Source: a virus. Taken from it: DNA of 27,667 bases. A model generated the notes under the pieces. It saw nothing but the letters and a program-made list of their open reading frames with translations, had not been told where the DNA came from and searched no databases. Location: the IMG/VR virus record IMGVR_UViG_3300010412_000065, positions 1-27,667 of that record; one strand, 5' to 3'. Both the position numbers and the translations under genes were made by a program. This document shows, piece after piece, positions 1 through 7,729 of the stretch (position 1 is its first letter; each line of letters starts with the position of its first letter).

Positions 1-1179
1 GGAGCTTCATCATTCTATCCAAAATTGGTTGTCTTAAGAAAAGGAAACTATTCCGGATTGACAATGCAACCTAACGTTCACGTTTATTGTGAACCCGGAG
101 TTGATATTACAAGTACATTGTACGGCAACTCAATCGGATCAGGTCAATATAGCAAGTTCTTTGGATTTGCAAGATTCAATATTGGATTTGGGTGGGCTAT
201 CCTAATGGATGGAGCATTTTCTTCCGGAGGTAGATTGGATATTGAGTTTGATTCTATGGAATCGGGAGGTTTCCTTTCTGTAAACTATTCACCTATTCTG
301 AGAATCAAATGTAACTGGGCTAAATGTAGCGGACTCAATGGAGCAGCGTACTGTGTCAGAGTTGCAGATACAGCTGATGTAACTTTAGACATTAGAGAGT
401 ATTTTCATGCTCAACATACACTATTCTTTTTAAGACGAGGATCCGCGAATATTCCTTTCAATGGAAGACTTGTTGTGAATTGTCCAGAATTGGCTATTAT
501 TCCTACCTACACCTCCAATTACGGAAACGTTAACACTGCAATTCTTCAAAGTCTTGACGCAGGTGCAGGAACGGTAATCATCAATGGTGAATCCAGAATA
601 AACCGAGCATCAACTTCTACACCGGCCTATACATTCCAAACTCAAGCAACAGCCCCTACTATTGTTGAGATAAACGGAAACATTTACGGAAGGGATAATC
701 ATTGCATTTGGACTGGTTATCAGGGATGGCTTGTTGATATACGAGTAAATGGGGATTTGATTTCAAATGTCAGCCCAATCAACTGCTATTTGAACAATAC
801 AACCTCAGATCCTGGGCCATCTTACCTTACGGTGCGAAATTCAAAAATCATCGGGTATGCTAACATTCTTGGAGTAAGTCGTTACATCAAGTTTATGAAT
901 TGTTCCTTCTATCAGTATGCAGACGGGGTATTATATCCAACTGCTCCAAATATTACTTGGCAGAACGATCAATTAGGTCAAGTAAAACGTGCCGATTTCT
1001 ATAATTGCATCGCTGAAGCAAACGGAGCTTCTGCTGAATTTATGGAACATGCGGGAACGGGATTAACAGAGATCACTTTAGTGGGATGTTACGGTAACAA
1101 GCCGGTAGGAACAGGTCTTGTTCCGACATTCTCCGATTACGTTCAGGTACCAAGTCTTAAAGTTTTAAATCGAGTATAA
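1..1179 (+). CDS. Tail spike/fibre protein, beta-helix type (5' end missing)
   Basis: The frame is open from the first base, so the gene starts upstream of the window; 392 codons are visible. The first ATG-less stretch reads GASSFYPKLVVLRKGNYSG without a break, and the TTG at 25 is not a convincing start. The protein is rich in Gly, Asn, Ser and short beta-strand-like segments with recurrent N-G-x-I/L turns and stacked aliphatic residues, the look of a right-handed parallel beta-helix as in phage tail spikes. Such proteins bind or degrade surface polysaccharide. No catalytic residues could be identified. Two bases separate its stop from the next start, so it is co-transcribed with the other adhesion genes. 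The beta-helix call is by eye; receptor binding is inferred from family and context. Confidence 0.6.
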   Translation, partial: GASSFYPKLVVLRKGNYSGLTMQPNVHVYCEPGVDITSTLYGNSIGSGQYSKFFGFARFNIGFGWAILMDGAFSSGGRLDIEFDSMESGGFLSVNYSPILRIKCNWAKCSGLNGAAYCVRVADTADVTLDIREYFHAQHTLFFLRRGSANIPFNGRLVVNCPELAIIPTYTSNYGNVNTAILQSLDAGAGTVIINGESRINRASTSTPAYTFQTQATAPTIVEINGNIYGRDNHCIWTGYQGWLVDIRVNGDLISNVSPINCYLNNTTSDPGPSYLTVRNSKIIGYANILGVSRYIKFMNCSFYQYADGVLYPTAPNITWQNDQLGQVKRADFYNCIAEANGASAEFMEHAGTGLTEITLVGCYGNKPVGTGLVPTFSDYVQVPSLKVLNRV

Positions 1180-1181
1180 TT

Positions 1182-1529
1182 ATGATTACAATAAATAACT
1201 TGTCAACAGATCAAGCGTCAACAGATTCAATGTTGGCCGTGGGGTGTATCACTCATGGTGTACCTGGAGTAACATCAACCGTGGGATTGGATTTTACAAC
1301 TCTCACCATAGAACAGCAAACTGTTTATGCGGATTTCTTTGCATTAGGTGACGGTAGAGCTTGGGTTAACATCAACAACTACGATTGCGTTATCGGAATT
1401 GATCACGTTACATCGGAAATACTTATTTCTGATACTTTGGATTTGGATTATGCAATTATGTCAGCAGAAGATAAAGCCAAAGTTGACGCATTCAAAGAAA
1501 TGCTTGAAGATATCGCAAACCCTGAATAA
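1182..1529 (+). CDS. Small hypothetical protein in fibre cluster
   Basis: A 115-residue acidic protein, without signal peptide or membrane segment. It begins MITINNLSTD and ends with a helical acidic tail (AEDKAKVDAFKEMLEDIANP). It lies two bases after the beta-helix gene and eight bases before the next fibre gene, so it belongs to the same transcript. I do not recognise the family. Its place suggests a virion accessory protein or fibre chaperone, but the sequence does not prove that. Confidence 0.7.
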   Translation: MITINNLSTDQASTDSMLAVGCITHGVPGVTSTVGLDFTTLTIEQQTVYADFFALGDGRAWVNINNYDCVIGIDHVTSEILISDTLDLDYAIMSAEDKAKVDAFKEMLEDIANPE

Positions 1530-1537
1530 GTACAATT

Positions 1538-2239
1538 ATGGCAATGTTTGGAACACATCTTAGTCCGTCAACGCTGATTGCAAAGAAATGGATAGCAAAT
1601 GAATATGTTGCTACCGATTTGATTTTCATTGGAAGACGAGATGAAGAATGGGTAGAGGGATATAAACCTCACGTAATGCAAATGGAAATGCTGAAGGATA
1701 TTATTGCTTCAGCTATTTCATTTACAGACCTATCTGATACACCAGATGCTTTGGGAACTCCGGGGCAAATTCTACAAGTGAATGCTACGGGAGATATGCT
1801 TGAGTTTGTGGATCCGATCAATGAGTTTTTAGATTTGATTGATACACCAAATGATTACACTGGGTTTGCGGGATATTCTCTTATTGTAAATCCCGCAGAA
1901 GATGGCATTATTTTTCAAGCTCCGGAAGTTAAACCGGGAATTTATGAAGCAAGAGTCAATTTCACACCTTTGGTAGATCCAACGGTTGCGGTACTTCACA
2001 TCAATCAATTATCGGTTCCGGTGACACTTGAAAGGATGTCCGTTGGTGTATATCGTGCTAATTTTTCAAGTGCGGTAAATGCAAACAAGTTGTCTGCGTA
2101 CATCAATAATTCAGATACGGGAATGTTCCACATTACTGCGTACAATAGCTTGTATGTAGAGTTTACTCACAAAGATTTTGCGGGTATTATTGTTGATGCT
2201 GACTTTATCGTATCTTTAGAAATTAAATTGTACCCGTAG
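1538..2239 (+). CDS. Tail fibre protein with DLxDTP repeats
   Basis: A 233-residue protein. Residues 62-93 and 97-129 are two copies of a motif frequent in phage fibres, F-x-D-L-x-D-T-P ... G-x-x-L-x-V-N ... D-x-x-x-F; the copies start FTDLSDTPD and FLDLIDTPN. The C-terminal 100 residues are beta-rich and could form a trimeric tip domain. The gene ends in TAG, the only TAG stop among the complete genes here, which shows that TAG is not reassigned. The start at 1538 was chosen over the in-frame ATG at 1544 because it keeps the usual short spacing. Role as a fibre or fibre-attachment protein is inferred from the repeats. Confidence 0.7.
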   Translation: MAMFGTHLSPSTLIAKKWIANEYVATDLIFIGRRDEEWVEGYKPHVMQMEMLKDIIASAISFTDLSDTPDALGTPGQILQVNATGDMLEFVDPINEFLDLIDTPNDYTGFAGYSLIVNPAEDGIIFQAPEVKPGIYEARVNFTPLVDPTVAVLHINQLSVPVTLERMSVGVYRANFSSAVNANKLSAYINNSDTGMFHITAYNSLYVEFTHKDFAGIIVDADFIVSLEIKLYP

Positions 2240-2254
2240 GGTATTCAAAAAAAT

Positions 2255-2280
2255 TTCGTTATATTATATAGCGACTATGT
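2255..2280 (+). promoter_or_regulatory. Candidate phage promoter motif, copy 1
   Basis: The gap before the 2300 gene contains TTATATTATATAGCGAC, similar to AT-rich blocks upstream of 15840, 21271 and 26024 (shared core TATA-T/A-ATAG-T/C-G). It is followed about 20 bases later by the start codon. No clear Bacteroidota TTTG/TAnnTTTG pair is present, so a phage-modified or phage-specific recognition is possible. The evidence is only the resemblance among four gaps. Confidence 0.35.
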
Positions 2281-2299
2281 TTATTAAAATCTTTGTGAG

Positions 2300-3310
2300 A
2301 TGTCAATAGGAAATACAATAGATGAAGGTAACAAAGGGAAAAATTTCCCTTGGCAATTAAAGATGCTTCTTGGTCAGCAGTGTGCATGCGACCAACTTGA
2401 GAAAGTAGCTAACTTCACAGCACAGACGGCCTCCAATACGGATCAGGTTGAATTTTTGCTTACGTCAATTCTGACAACACTACAAGCTGGTACAGAATAT
2501 GAAGCAAAGTTTGTACTTGATACGTGTGATGGAAACAAACTTTACCTTGAAGTTCGAGTGTGGAATACTGATACTTCATCATGGGGCCCAATTACGTATT
2601 ATATTCCAGGAAGTAGTACGCCGGTTATTCCAGCTAATCCTTCTGATCCTTGTTTACAATACGCGGATTCTACAGCTGTACTTGGGCTTATTCTTGCAGA
2701 ATTGCAGACGCATACTACAATTCTTCAAGATATTGACAACAATACAGACGGAGTTGAAACACTTCTCACAAATATTCTTGCTGCATATTCAGCCGGTCAA
2801 CAAGCATGCGCGAGTTCTCTTTCTGTAACTCTTTGTACTGAGCAAGGAACTACGTTATCCGGCATTCTTACAGAACTACAAAGCGTATTAGATGTAAATG
2901 TTAATAACGCAACTTTAGCTGTAACTCAGTCAGGAGCATGGACAGTAACATCTAATCAAGGAACTACTCCTTGGGTAGTAAGTGGCACAGTGGCTTTAGA
3001 TGCCGGAACTCTTGCAGCATTAGAAACGATTACCGTTCTTCAAGGTACATCACCATGGATTGTTGAAACAAATACTACAGTAAGAACTCCAGGTCTTATT
3101 AGAGCAACTGGAGCAGGATCTATAGCAGCTGGAGCAAGATCTATCTCAGTTTATAATGCAGGTTCTGCAGCAGGAAGCATATTAGGAGGTGTTGGAAACA
3201 TTCTTCCAGGAGAAATTTTGAACTTCTCTGCAGGAGGTGAGAATGATACTCTATCTGTATTTGCATATAATGGAACAGGTACTACATTAGTAATCACTAC
3301 AATTGTGTAA
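2300..3310 (+). CDS. Fibre protein with QGTxPW repeats
   Basis: A 336-residue protein. The N-terminal half is helical with heptad-like Leu/Ile spacing and recurring LLTSIL/LLTNIL segments, suggesting a trimeric coiled shaft. The middle carries the phage-fibre repeat V-x-Q-S/G-x-x-x-W-x-V (VTQSGAWTV, NQGTTPWVVSGT, LQGTSPWIVE). The C-terminal 80 residues are Gly/Ala-rich and beta-like, probably a tip. Base composition changes inside the gene: CG dinucleotides are common up to 3035 and then absent until 3599, so the C-terminal part may have been exchanged by recombination. A promoter-like motif precedes it. The fibre role is inferred from the repeats and position. Confidence 0.7.
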   Translation: MSIGNTIDEGNKGKNFPWQLKMLLGQQCACDQLEKVANFTAQTASNTDQVEFLLTSILTTLQAGTEYEAKFVLDTCDGNKLYLEVRVWNTDTSSWGPITYYIPGSSTPVIPANPSDPCLQYADSTAVLGLILAELQTHTTILQDIDNNTDGVETLLTNILAAYSAGQQACASSLSVTLCTEQGTTLSGILTELQSVLDVNVNNATLAVTQSGAWTVTSNQGTTPWVVSGTVALDAGTLAALETITVLQGTSPWIVETNTTVRTPGLIRATGAGSIAAGARSISVYNAGSAAGSILGGVGNILPGEILNFSAGGENDTLSVFAYNGTGTTLVITTIV

Positions 3311-3312
3311 GC

Positions 3313-4278
3313 ATGTCAACAAGTATAGATATTAAGAAAAGAATCACTATTAAAGAGGAAGGTTCTCCAATCACTACTGATGTTAATAGTATAAACATTA
3401 CAGGAGATGGTGCTACTACTTCTGCAATAGGTAATGATGTTACTATAAATATTCCAGGTGCAGCTGTTGTTACAGGATCAAACACTATATTCAGCTCTTC
3501 TCAGTGGTCAAGGTCAGGTATACCTGCTACTCCTTTAGCTAATGGTGCTATAGCAAATGGATTTACATTCTTTACTGATGCATCAAATAAAGTAGCTGCG
3601 GGTACTACTTCTTATAATGAGTTCTTTCTAAACTTTACAAGACAGTTCAATCTTACAGGAACAAGTGGTAGTGGATTCTTTACCATCAATGGTAACAACT
3701 ATCCAATCACATTCAACACATCATTGAATCAAACTGCGCTTGATTTTTATACAGCAAATGCTTCTACAATTTCTTCTGTAGAAGGTGTTGAAGTTGGGTA
3801 TTCAAGTTCTGCTTTGACTGGATTTGTTGCAGGTGTTAAGTTTGGAGATAGTGTAACTACTGTAATCAATACTATAACATTTACAAATACTGGAGGAGAT
3901 TTGAATGGAACATTTGCAACAACTGTAAATGATCATGTTGACGTTCCTTATGTTGGCACTCCTTATGAAGGCTTAAGAATACACCACTTGATACGTGTAA
4001 ACTTTGAGATTGCAACAGGTAATACTGAAACTTACGAGCTTTCTCTAAGAAGATGGTTTGATAACTCACAAATTGGATCAAGTATTCAAATTGGTAGAAA
4101 TGCAGATACCCAAGGAAACCAAGTTACATTCACGTCTTATACTGCAGGTGCTGCAGATCCATTTGTAACTTCTGGATTCTATGTTGCTTTGCTCAACAAT
4201 AGTGGAACAACTGCAACTGTTCAAGGTACAGCAGGTATATTAATTCAAAATACTTTTCAAAAACCAGTTAACTTTTAA
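3313..4278 (+). CDS. Putative tail fibre / receptor-binding protein
   Basis: A 321-residue protein with a Thr/Ser/Asn/Gly-rich, beta-strand-dominated sequence. Residues 10-50 contain the fibre-type phrase I-x-I-T-G-D-G-A-T-T-S-A-I-G-N-D-V-T-I-N-I-P, seen at the base of many phage fibre tips. The C-terminal half alternates beta segments and polar loops, compatible with a jelly-roll or TNF-like trimeric tip, though I cannot assign the fold. It begins two bases after the preceding fibre gene and ends two bases before the holin. The whole gene lies in the CG-depleted segment, so it may be an exchangeable host-range module. Confidence 0.6.
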   Translation: MSTSIDIKKRITIKEEGSPITTDVNSINITGDGATTSAIGNDVTINIPGAAVVTGSNTIFSSSQWSRSGIPATPLANGAIANGFTFFTDASNKVAAGTTSYNEFFLNFTRQFNLTGTSGSGFFTINGNNYPITFNTSLNQTALDFYTANASTISSVEGVEVGYSSSALTGFVAGVKFGDSVTTVINTITFTNTGGDLNGTFATTVNDHVDVPYVGTPYEGLRIHHLIRVNFEIATGNTETYELSLRRWFDNSQIGSSIQIGRNADTQGNQVTFTSYTAGAADPFVTSGFYVALLNNSGTTATVQGTAGILIQNTFQKPVNF

Positions 4279-4280
4279 CC

Positions 4281-4817
4281 ATGACACGACTATTGACGCT
4301 TATAGTACAGTCTAGTGGGTATAAAGATACTGCTCATTTTTTAAATAGTGCATTTCATCCAGATTTTGCAGCGCAAGCTGGTGCAATCAGTACCACACTA
4401 GCTATTATAGCTTACTATTTTAAAATGGTATTTGGTTTTGAACTTCCTGTTGGAATGGTAATAGTTATTCTATTCTTCTTGGAAATGTATACTGGCATCA
4501 AAGCTTCTCAAAAAGAAGGAATTGGTTGGCAATCTCAACAATTTGGAAAAGGATGGTTAAAACTTGGAGTATATTGGATTATGTTAGGTTGTACAAACAT
4601 ACTTGATATCTATGCTAGTTCTCCTGAACTATTAGGATATGAAATTGATATTTATGCATTTGTGCATTTTGCCTGGTTAAACTTTGTAATCTTACAACTT
4701 TTAGGATCCAATATTGAGAATTTTATCAGATTAGGATGGGACAAGAAATTAATGCTTGTTAGACTGTTGGCTAAGATCTACAATATCAAATTAAATGAAA
4801 ATGGTAGAACAGATTAA
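4281..4817 (+). CDS. Holin-like protein, phage holin 4 type
   Basis: A 178-residue integral membrane protein with about four hydrophobic segments (near residues 35-50, 56-72, 95-112 and 126-142). After the second it has FFLEMYTGIKAS followed by a polar loop with QSQQFGKGW. This resembles the Phage_holin_4 family pattern, in which an acidic residue and a Thr-Gly-x-x-Ala motif follow a membrane segment and precede a Ser/Lys/Gly loop; here Glu stands where Asp is common. Holins open the inner membrane and set lysis timing. The next membrane gene overlaps it by 23 bases, and hydrolase genes follow, which supports a lysis role. The assignment comes from motif and context only. Confidence 0.6.
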   Translation: MTRLLTLIVQSSGYKDTAHFLNSAFHPDFAAQAGAISTTLAIIAYYFKMVFGFELPVGMVIVILFFLEMYTGIKASQKEGIGWQSQQFGKGWLKLGVYWIMLGCTNILDIYASSPELLGYEIDIYAFVHFAWLNFVILQLLGSNIENFIRLGWDKKLMLVRLLAKIYNIKLNENGRTD

Positions 4818-5127
4818 ACATATAGCAGATCTTACATCTCTTCATTGGGCCTTGGCATATACAGGGCTACTTGTACATCTTTTAATGAAGATAGGCAACA
4901 TGAAAGGAAGTATTTGGATAAGTTTCTCAAGAAAATTTATAACATCTACAATAGCATCTTTCTTGTTAATTCCAGCAATTTTATTAATTTGTACGGATAC
5001 AGGAATGAAAGAGCTATTACCGATCAATTATCTTACAGCATTTTTGGCCGGATACCAAACTCAATCATTAATGGCTAATATTGTGTCATTAAAAAAATTG
5101 AAAACAGATGAATCCGACCTTTCTTAA
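4795..5127 (+). CDS. Small membrane protein of the lysis region
   Basis: A 110-residue protein with three likely membrane segments (about 17-32, 49-67 and 77-97) and a short charged C-terminal tail. It overlaps the holin-like gene by 23 bases and the following hydrolase by 20 bases, so the three are probably translationally coupled. ATG at 4795 or 4801 could be used; the difference is two residues. It could be a second holin, an antiholin or a membrane partner of the hydrolase. I do not recognise the family. The CG-depleted composition ends within this gene. Confidence 0.6.
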   Translation: MKMVEQIKHIADLTSLHWALAYTGLLVHLLMKIGNMKGSIWISFSRKFITSTIASFLLIPAILLICTDTGMKELLPINYLTAFLAGYQTQSLMANIVSLKKLKTDESDLS

Positions 5128-5602
5128 AACCGGAGATGTTTTACATTGTACGGGTAACCGATTTGTAAGCAAACTGATTAGGTTCTTTACAAAATCGAAG
5201 TATTCTCATTCGGCAATGTTTATTGAGATATGGGGCCAAGCCTACATTATTGATGCTCAAAAAGACGGAGTAAACGTCAGACCTTTTGATGCTTGGAAAG
5301 AAAAATACAACTATACTTTTGAAGTGTACCGATTAAACGCGGACTTGGATTACAAAGCTTTATCCATTCGCGCTCTTACCAAAGTTGGCCATACCGGTTA
5401 TGATTTTGAAAGTTTGCTGATTCGTCATCCATTTGCCCTAATGACCAACAGTTTTTGGAAATTGGATAAAGATGACTACAATAGGATGACTTGTTCAGAA
5501 TATGTAGCATGGGTGTACGGATCAGAAAGGGCCTATCGTTTTTCACCAGAAGATTTGCACAGTTGGTGTTTGCTCAATAATTTCGTTAAAGTTGAATTTT
5601 AA
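5108..5602 (+). CDS. Permuted papain-fold (YiiX/NlpC-P60-like) hydrolase
   Basis: A 164-residue protein with the layout of circularly permuted NlpC/P60 enzymes: an early Gly-Asp (KTGDVLHCTG, residues 7-16), the catalytic His in YSHSAMFIE (His34, with Glu40), then the nucleophile Cys in MTCSEYVAWVYG (Cys129). Members of this superfamily cleave amide bonds in peptidoglycan peptides or in lipid/protein substrates. Placement immediately after two membrane lysis proteins favours cell-wall cleavage at lysis or entry. There is no signal peptide, so it would need holin passage or packaging in the virion. A CHAP endolysin is also present downstream, so this may be a second, different activity. Fold assignment is good; substrate is inferred. 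Confidence 0.65.
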   Translation: MNPTFLKTGDVLHCTGNRFVSKLIRFFTKSKYSHSAMFIEIWGQAYIIDAQKDGVNVRPFDAWKEKYNYTFEVYRLNADLDYKALSIRALTKVGHTGYDFESLLIRHPFALMTNSFWKLDKDDYNRMTCSEYVAWVYGSERAYRFSPEDLHSWCLLNNFVKVEF

Positions 5603-5613
5603 AATGTAGTGTC

Positions 5614-5967
5614 ATGAAAAGACCCATAAGAAAAGCAAAAAATGGAGACGAAACTCCAGTTCAAAAAGCTCGACGTGTAGTAAGAGAACAACAAAAAAAA
5701 GTAGATCAACAAAAAGATGATCAAAGAAGGATTAAAAGTATCGGAACTAAACCTCCGGTAACTGCAATCAAAAATGGAAAAGTAATAACGTTAGCTCCGT
5801 CTTCTATTGACGAAGCATTTAAAAAAGGAGGAATCATGAAAACAAAAATGAAAACAGGAGGGATGGTTAACCCTAACAAAAAAGCAACCGTTACTACCAA
5901 GGCTACAAAGTACACAGGTGGTAAGAATGGTACAATGATGAAAGGGAAAGGTACCAAGAAGAAGTAA
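5614..5967 (+). CDS. Small Lys-rich basic protein 1
   Basis: A 117-residue, strongly basic protein. The first half is an Arg/Lys/Gln helix (RRVVREQQKKVDQQKDDQRR). The second half is low-complexity Lys/Gly/Thr with KKGG, MKTGG and NPNKK phrases and a GKGTKKK tail. It has no membrane segment. It is the first of three adjacent basic genes and shares the KKGG and NP phrases with the next. Such proteins in large phages may neutralise packaged DNA or bind RNA. I know no defined function, and the composition alone does not prove DNA binding. Confidence 0.7.
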   Translation: MKRPIRKAKNGDETPVQKARRVVREQQKKVDQQKDDQRRIKSIGTKPPVTAIKNGKVITLAPSSIDEAFKKGGIMKTKMKTGGMVNPNKKATVTTKATKYTGGKNGTMMKGKGTKKK

Positions 5968-5989
5968 TAACCTTCAAAACTGAGAAATC

Positions 5990-6319
5990 ATGCCTAAAAA
6001 AACAGTAGTTATCGATCCGGAAGGAAATAAGATAATCACGAAAACAAGAACGACAAATCTTATGGGGCCTAAAGGTTCCAGCAAAGTTATCGTTAAGTAT
6101 GCTGATAAAGAATCATCAGGAAGACGTAGAGATGTTACAACTTACGATCCTCCTGCCATTTCCGATGAAGCATTGATGCGTAAAAAAGGAGGAACTACTC
6201 CAAAGAAATACGGCAAAGGAGGAACTTCTCCTAAACGAAATGGTATCGCCATGATGAAGAAAGGTGGAAAATCTAAAGCTTTCTTTAATCCTGGTATGTC
6301 CAAGGTTAAGAAGAAGTAA
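5990..6319 (+). CDS. Small Lys/Gly-rich basic protein 2
   Basis: A 109-residue basic protein. The first 60 residues look ordered (KTVVIDPEGNKIITKTRT). From residue 64 to the end it becomes a Gly/Lys low-complexity tail with repeated KKGG/GKGG units (RKKGGTTPKK, GKGGTSPKR, MKKGGKSKAF) and ends SKVKKK. It shares these phrases with the gene before it and the Lys-rich end with the gene after it. It has no signal peptide or membrane segment. It may be a virion-internal DNA-condensing or nucleoid-binding protein; that is inference from charge and clustering. Confidence 0.7.
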   Translation: MPKKTVVIDPEGNKIITKTRTTNLMGPKGSSKVIVKYADKESSGRRRDVTTYDPPAISDEALMRKKGGTTPKKYGKGGTSPKRNGIAMMKKGGKSKAFFNPGMSKVKKK

Positions 6320-6321
6320 CC

Positions 6322-6561
6322 ATGGCTTGCATGAAATGTGGAGGAGTTTCAAAAATGAAAGCTGGCGGAACCTCCAAAAAGAAACCATCGTCCGGGTTAA
6401 GCAAGAAGCAAAAATCTACCATTGCTAAAAAAGCAAGTGCCGGTAAAGATATCGGTAAGAAAGGTAAGATGTTTGACAAGATTGCCGCTAAAGCTGGAGG
6501 AGGAGAAAAAGGAAAACGTATTGCAGCCGCCGCAATGTGGAAAAACGCTAAAAGAGGCTAA
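6322..6561 (+). CDS. Small Lys-rich basic protein 3
   Basis: A 79-residue protein with 21 lysines and 2 arginines. It begins MACMKCGG, a single CxxC pair, followed by KKKPSSGLSKKQKSTIAKK and an Ala/Gly/Lys-rich end (AAKAGGGEKGKRIAAAAMWK). The end could form a basic amphipathic helix. It starts two bases after basic protein 2 and its stop abuts the lipoprotein gene. I have seen similar SKKQK/GKDIGKKGK proteins in large phage genomes but know no experimental function. Histone- or protamine-like DNA binding is a guess from composition. Confidence 0.7.
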   Translation: MACMKCGGVSKMKAGGTSKKKPSSGLSKKQKSTIAKKASAGKDIGKKGKMFDKIAAKAGGGEKGKRIAAAAMWKNAKRG

Positions 6562-6562
6562 T

Positions 6563-7051
6563 ATGAAGTTTCTCTATGTAATTATGCTGATCGGGTTCTT
6601 TGCTACTGGCTGTTCTATTGAGCATCATTTAGCAAAGGCCCAAAAGCATATCGATATTGCTAAACGAAAGGGAGCAACTATCAAACCTGATACCGTATGG
6701 CATTATAAGTACGAAAAGGAAACCATCTACGATACTTTGACGAACACGTACAAAGAGATCTTCAAAAAAGATAGTTCCTTTACGACAATAACCAATACGA
6801 TATCAGCCGGTATGACCAAAGAGGAACGCAAAGCGTTGGAGGCATACTACAAGCACCTTGAGAAAATGATGAAGCTCCAGAATGATTCATTATCAAAAGA
6901 GTTGAAAGCATTCATCAAGGCAAACAAAACAAATAACAAAACCGAAAGGATCACTACACGTATTGAGAATCGACAGCCTTGGGCTTGGGTACTTCTCGCG
7001 GCAATAATTCTGGTAATTATCTTAGTGGTCAAAAAAATTTTCAAACTATGA
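6563..7051 (+). CDS. Lipoprotein with C-terminal membrane anchor; probable unimolecular spanin
   Basis: A 162-residue protein. The N-terminus is a lipoprotein signal (MKFLYVIMLIGFFATGC, lipobox A-T-G-Cys17). The middle is charged and helical (about 85-118). Residues 138-158 form a single hydrophobic helix (WAWVLLAAIILVIILVV) before a basic KKIFKL tail. An outer-membrane lipid anchor plus a C-terminal inner-membrane helix is the topology of u-spanins such as phage T1 gp11, which join the two membranes at the end of lysis. The CHAP endolysin follows with an ATGA overlap. A longer frame begins at 6422, but that start would remove the signal peptide and overlap basic protein 3 by 140 bases, so I chose 6563. 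It implies a Gram-negative host. Confidence 0.65.
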   Translation: MKFLYVIMLIGFFATGCSIEHHLAKAQKHIDIAKRKGATIKPDTVWHYKYEKETIYDTLTNTYKEIFKKDSSFTTITNTISAGMTKEERKALEAYYKHLEKMMKLQNDSLSKELKAFIKANKTNNKTERITTRIENRQPWAWVLLAAIILVIILVVKKIFKL

Positions 7052-7566
7052 GCTACGAATTCTTAAAATCAGAAAAGAGTCCAAAACTTCTTGTTGAAGC
7101 TGTAAAGATGATCGGCACCAAAGAAGTAGTAGGACCTACCCACAATCCTGAAATCCTACGATGGGCTAAAGTTGTGGGATTGGATAAAGTTTACAAAGCA
7201 GACGAAATTCCTTGGTGTGGACTTGCTATGGCTTATGCTGCGCATATGGCAGGGGTAGAAGTAGTAAAAGATCCCCTATGGGCTCTCAATTGGGCCAAGT
7301 TCGGTGAACCATCTCCGGAACCAATGTTGGGTGACATTTTGACTTTCAAACGTGATGGAGGAGGTCATGTTGGAATCTACGTTGGGGAAGACGATACAGC
7401 TTATCACGTACTTGGAGGAAATCAAGGAAACGCAATGAATGTTACCCGGATCCTCAAGACAAGATTGTACAAAGCTCGTCGCACCAAATGGAAAGTAGCT
7501 CAACCTGCTAATGTGAGAAAGATTTGGTTGGACGCTAAAGGTAAAATCAGCACAAACGAAGCATAA
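7048..7566 (+). CDS. CHAP-domain endolysin (TIGR02594-like)
   Basis: A 172-residue protein. Residues 15-28 (VEAVKMIGTKEVVG) and then PWCGLAMAY with Cys57, GGGHVGIYVG with His107, and LGGNQGN with Asn125 give the Cys-His-Asn order of CHAP amidases/endopeptidases. The arrangement matches the TIGR02594 family of phage cell-wall enzymes. It cleaves peptidoglycan peptide bonds. There is no signal peptide, so it would rely on the holin. The ATG at 7048 overlaps the spanin stop (ATGA), indicating coupling. An upstream in-frame start at 6979 would add 23 residues unlike the family, so it is rejected. The family is clear; exact bond specificity is unknown. Confidence 0.8.
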   Translation: MSYEFLKSEKSPKLLVEAVKMIGTKEVVGPTHNPEILRWAKVVGLDKVYKADEIPWCGLAMAYAAHMAGVEVVKDPLWALNWAKFGEPSPEPMLGDILTFKRDGGGHVGIYVGEDDTAYHVLGGNQGNAMNVTRILKTRLYKARRTKWKVAQPANVRKIWLDAKGKISTNEA

Positions 7567-7570
7567 GGTC

Positions 7571-7729
7571 ATGAAATTCAGAAACAACTGGAAAATCCAT
7601 AACAAGCAGTGGGATAAGTTCCAACTGAAACTTCGTATTGGAAAAATCGATATCTTCACATTAGAGGGAGATATTGGATCAAAGTTCTACATGATCACCA
7701 TTCTTAACTTTAGTATAAAGACGAAGTAA
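7571..7729 (+). CDS. Very small hypothetical protein
   Basis: A 52-residue reading frame filling the gap between the endolysin and the next basic gene. It starts MKFRNNWKIHNKQWDKFQ and ends in NFSIKTK; its stop overlaps the following ATG (TAATG). It is basic and rich in aromatic and beta-forming residues and has no Cys pair. No family is recognised. Full use of the gap and stop/start coupling support it as real. Confidence 0.55.
   Translation: MKFRNNWKIHNKQWDKFQLKLRIGKIDIFTLEGDIGSKFYMITILNFSIKTK

Larger units (their letters stand above)
3035..4993. other. CG-dinucleotide-depleted segment (probable recombined cassette)
   Basis: I counted nine CG dinucleotides between 3036 and 4993 (3599, 3737, 3942, 3994, 4035, 4133, 4287, 4297, 4372). 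Two runs, 3036-3598 and 4374-4993, have none. The 740 bases before have over 20 and the 500 bases after have about 18. The segment covers the C-terminal part of one fibre gene, a whole fibre gene, the holin and most of the next membrane gene. This fits import from a phage of different composition. Confidence 0.6.

Noticed and set aside
25-1179. TTG at 25 as the start of the first gene
   Set aside because: The frame is open to the window edge with fibre-like residues before it, so the gene is cut by the window.
2237-2239. Stop-codon reassignment, as in some crAss-like phages
   Set aside because: TAG ends the 1538 gene at a natural boundary, and no long gene is interrupted by in-frame TAG or TGA, so the standard code fits.
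6979-7047. Upstream start for the CHAP endolysin
   Set aside because: It adds residues unlike the family and overlaps the spanin coding region; ATG 7048 gives the usual ATGA coupling.
6422-7051. Longer frame (209 residues) for the spanin-like protein
   Set aside because: The extra 47 residues overlap basic protein 3 in another frame and would bury the lipoprotein signal; the ATG at 6563 gives a proper signal peptide and lipobox.
7276-7659. 127-residue reverse-strand frame over the endolysin
   Set aside because: It is antisense to a well-supported enzyme gene, low-complexity in composition and without any recognisable motif.
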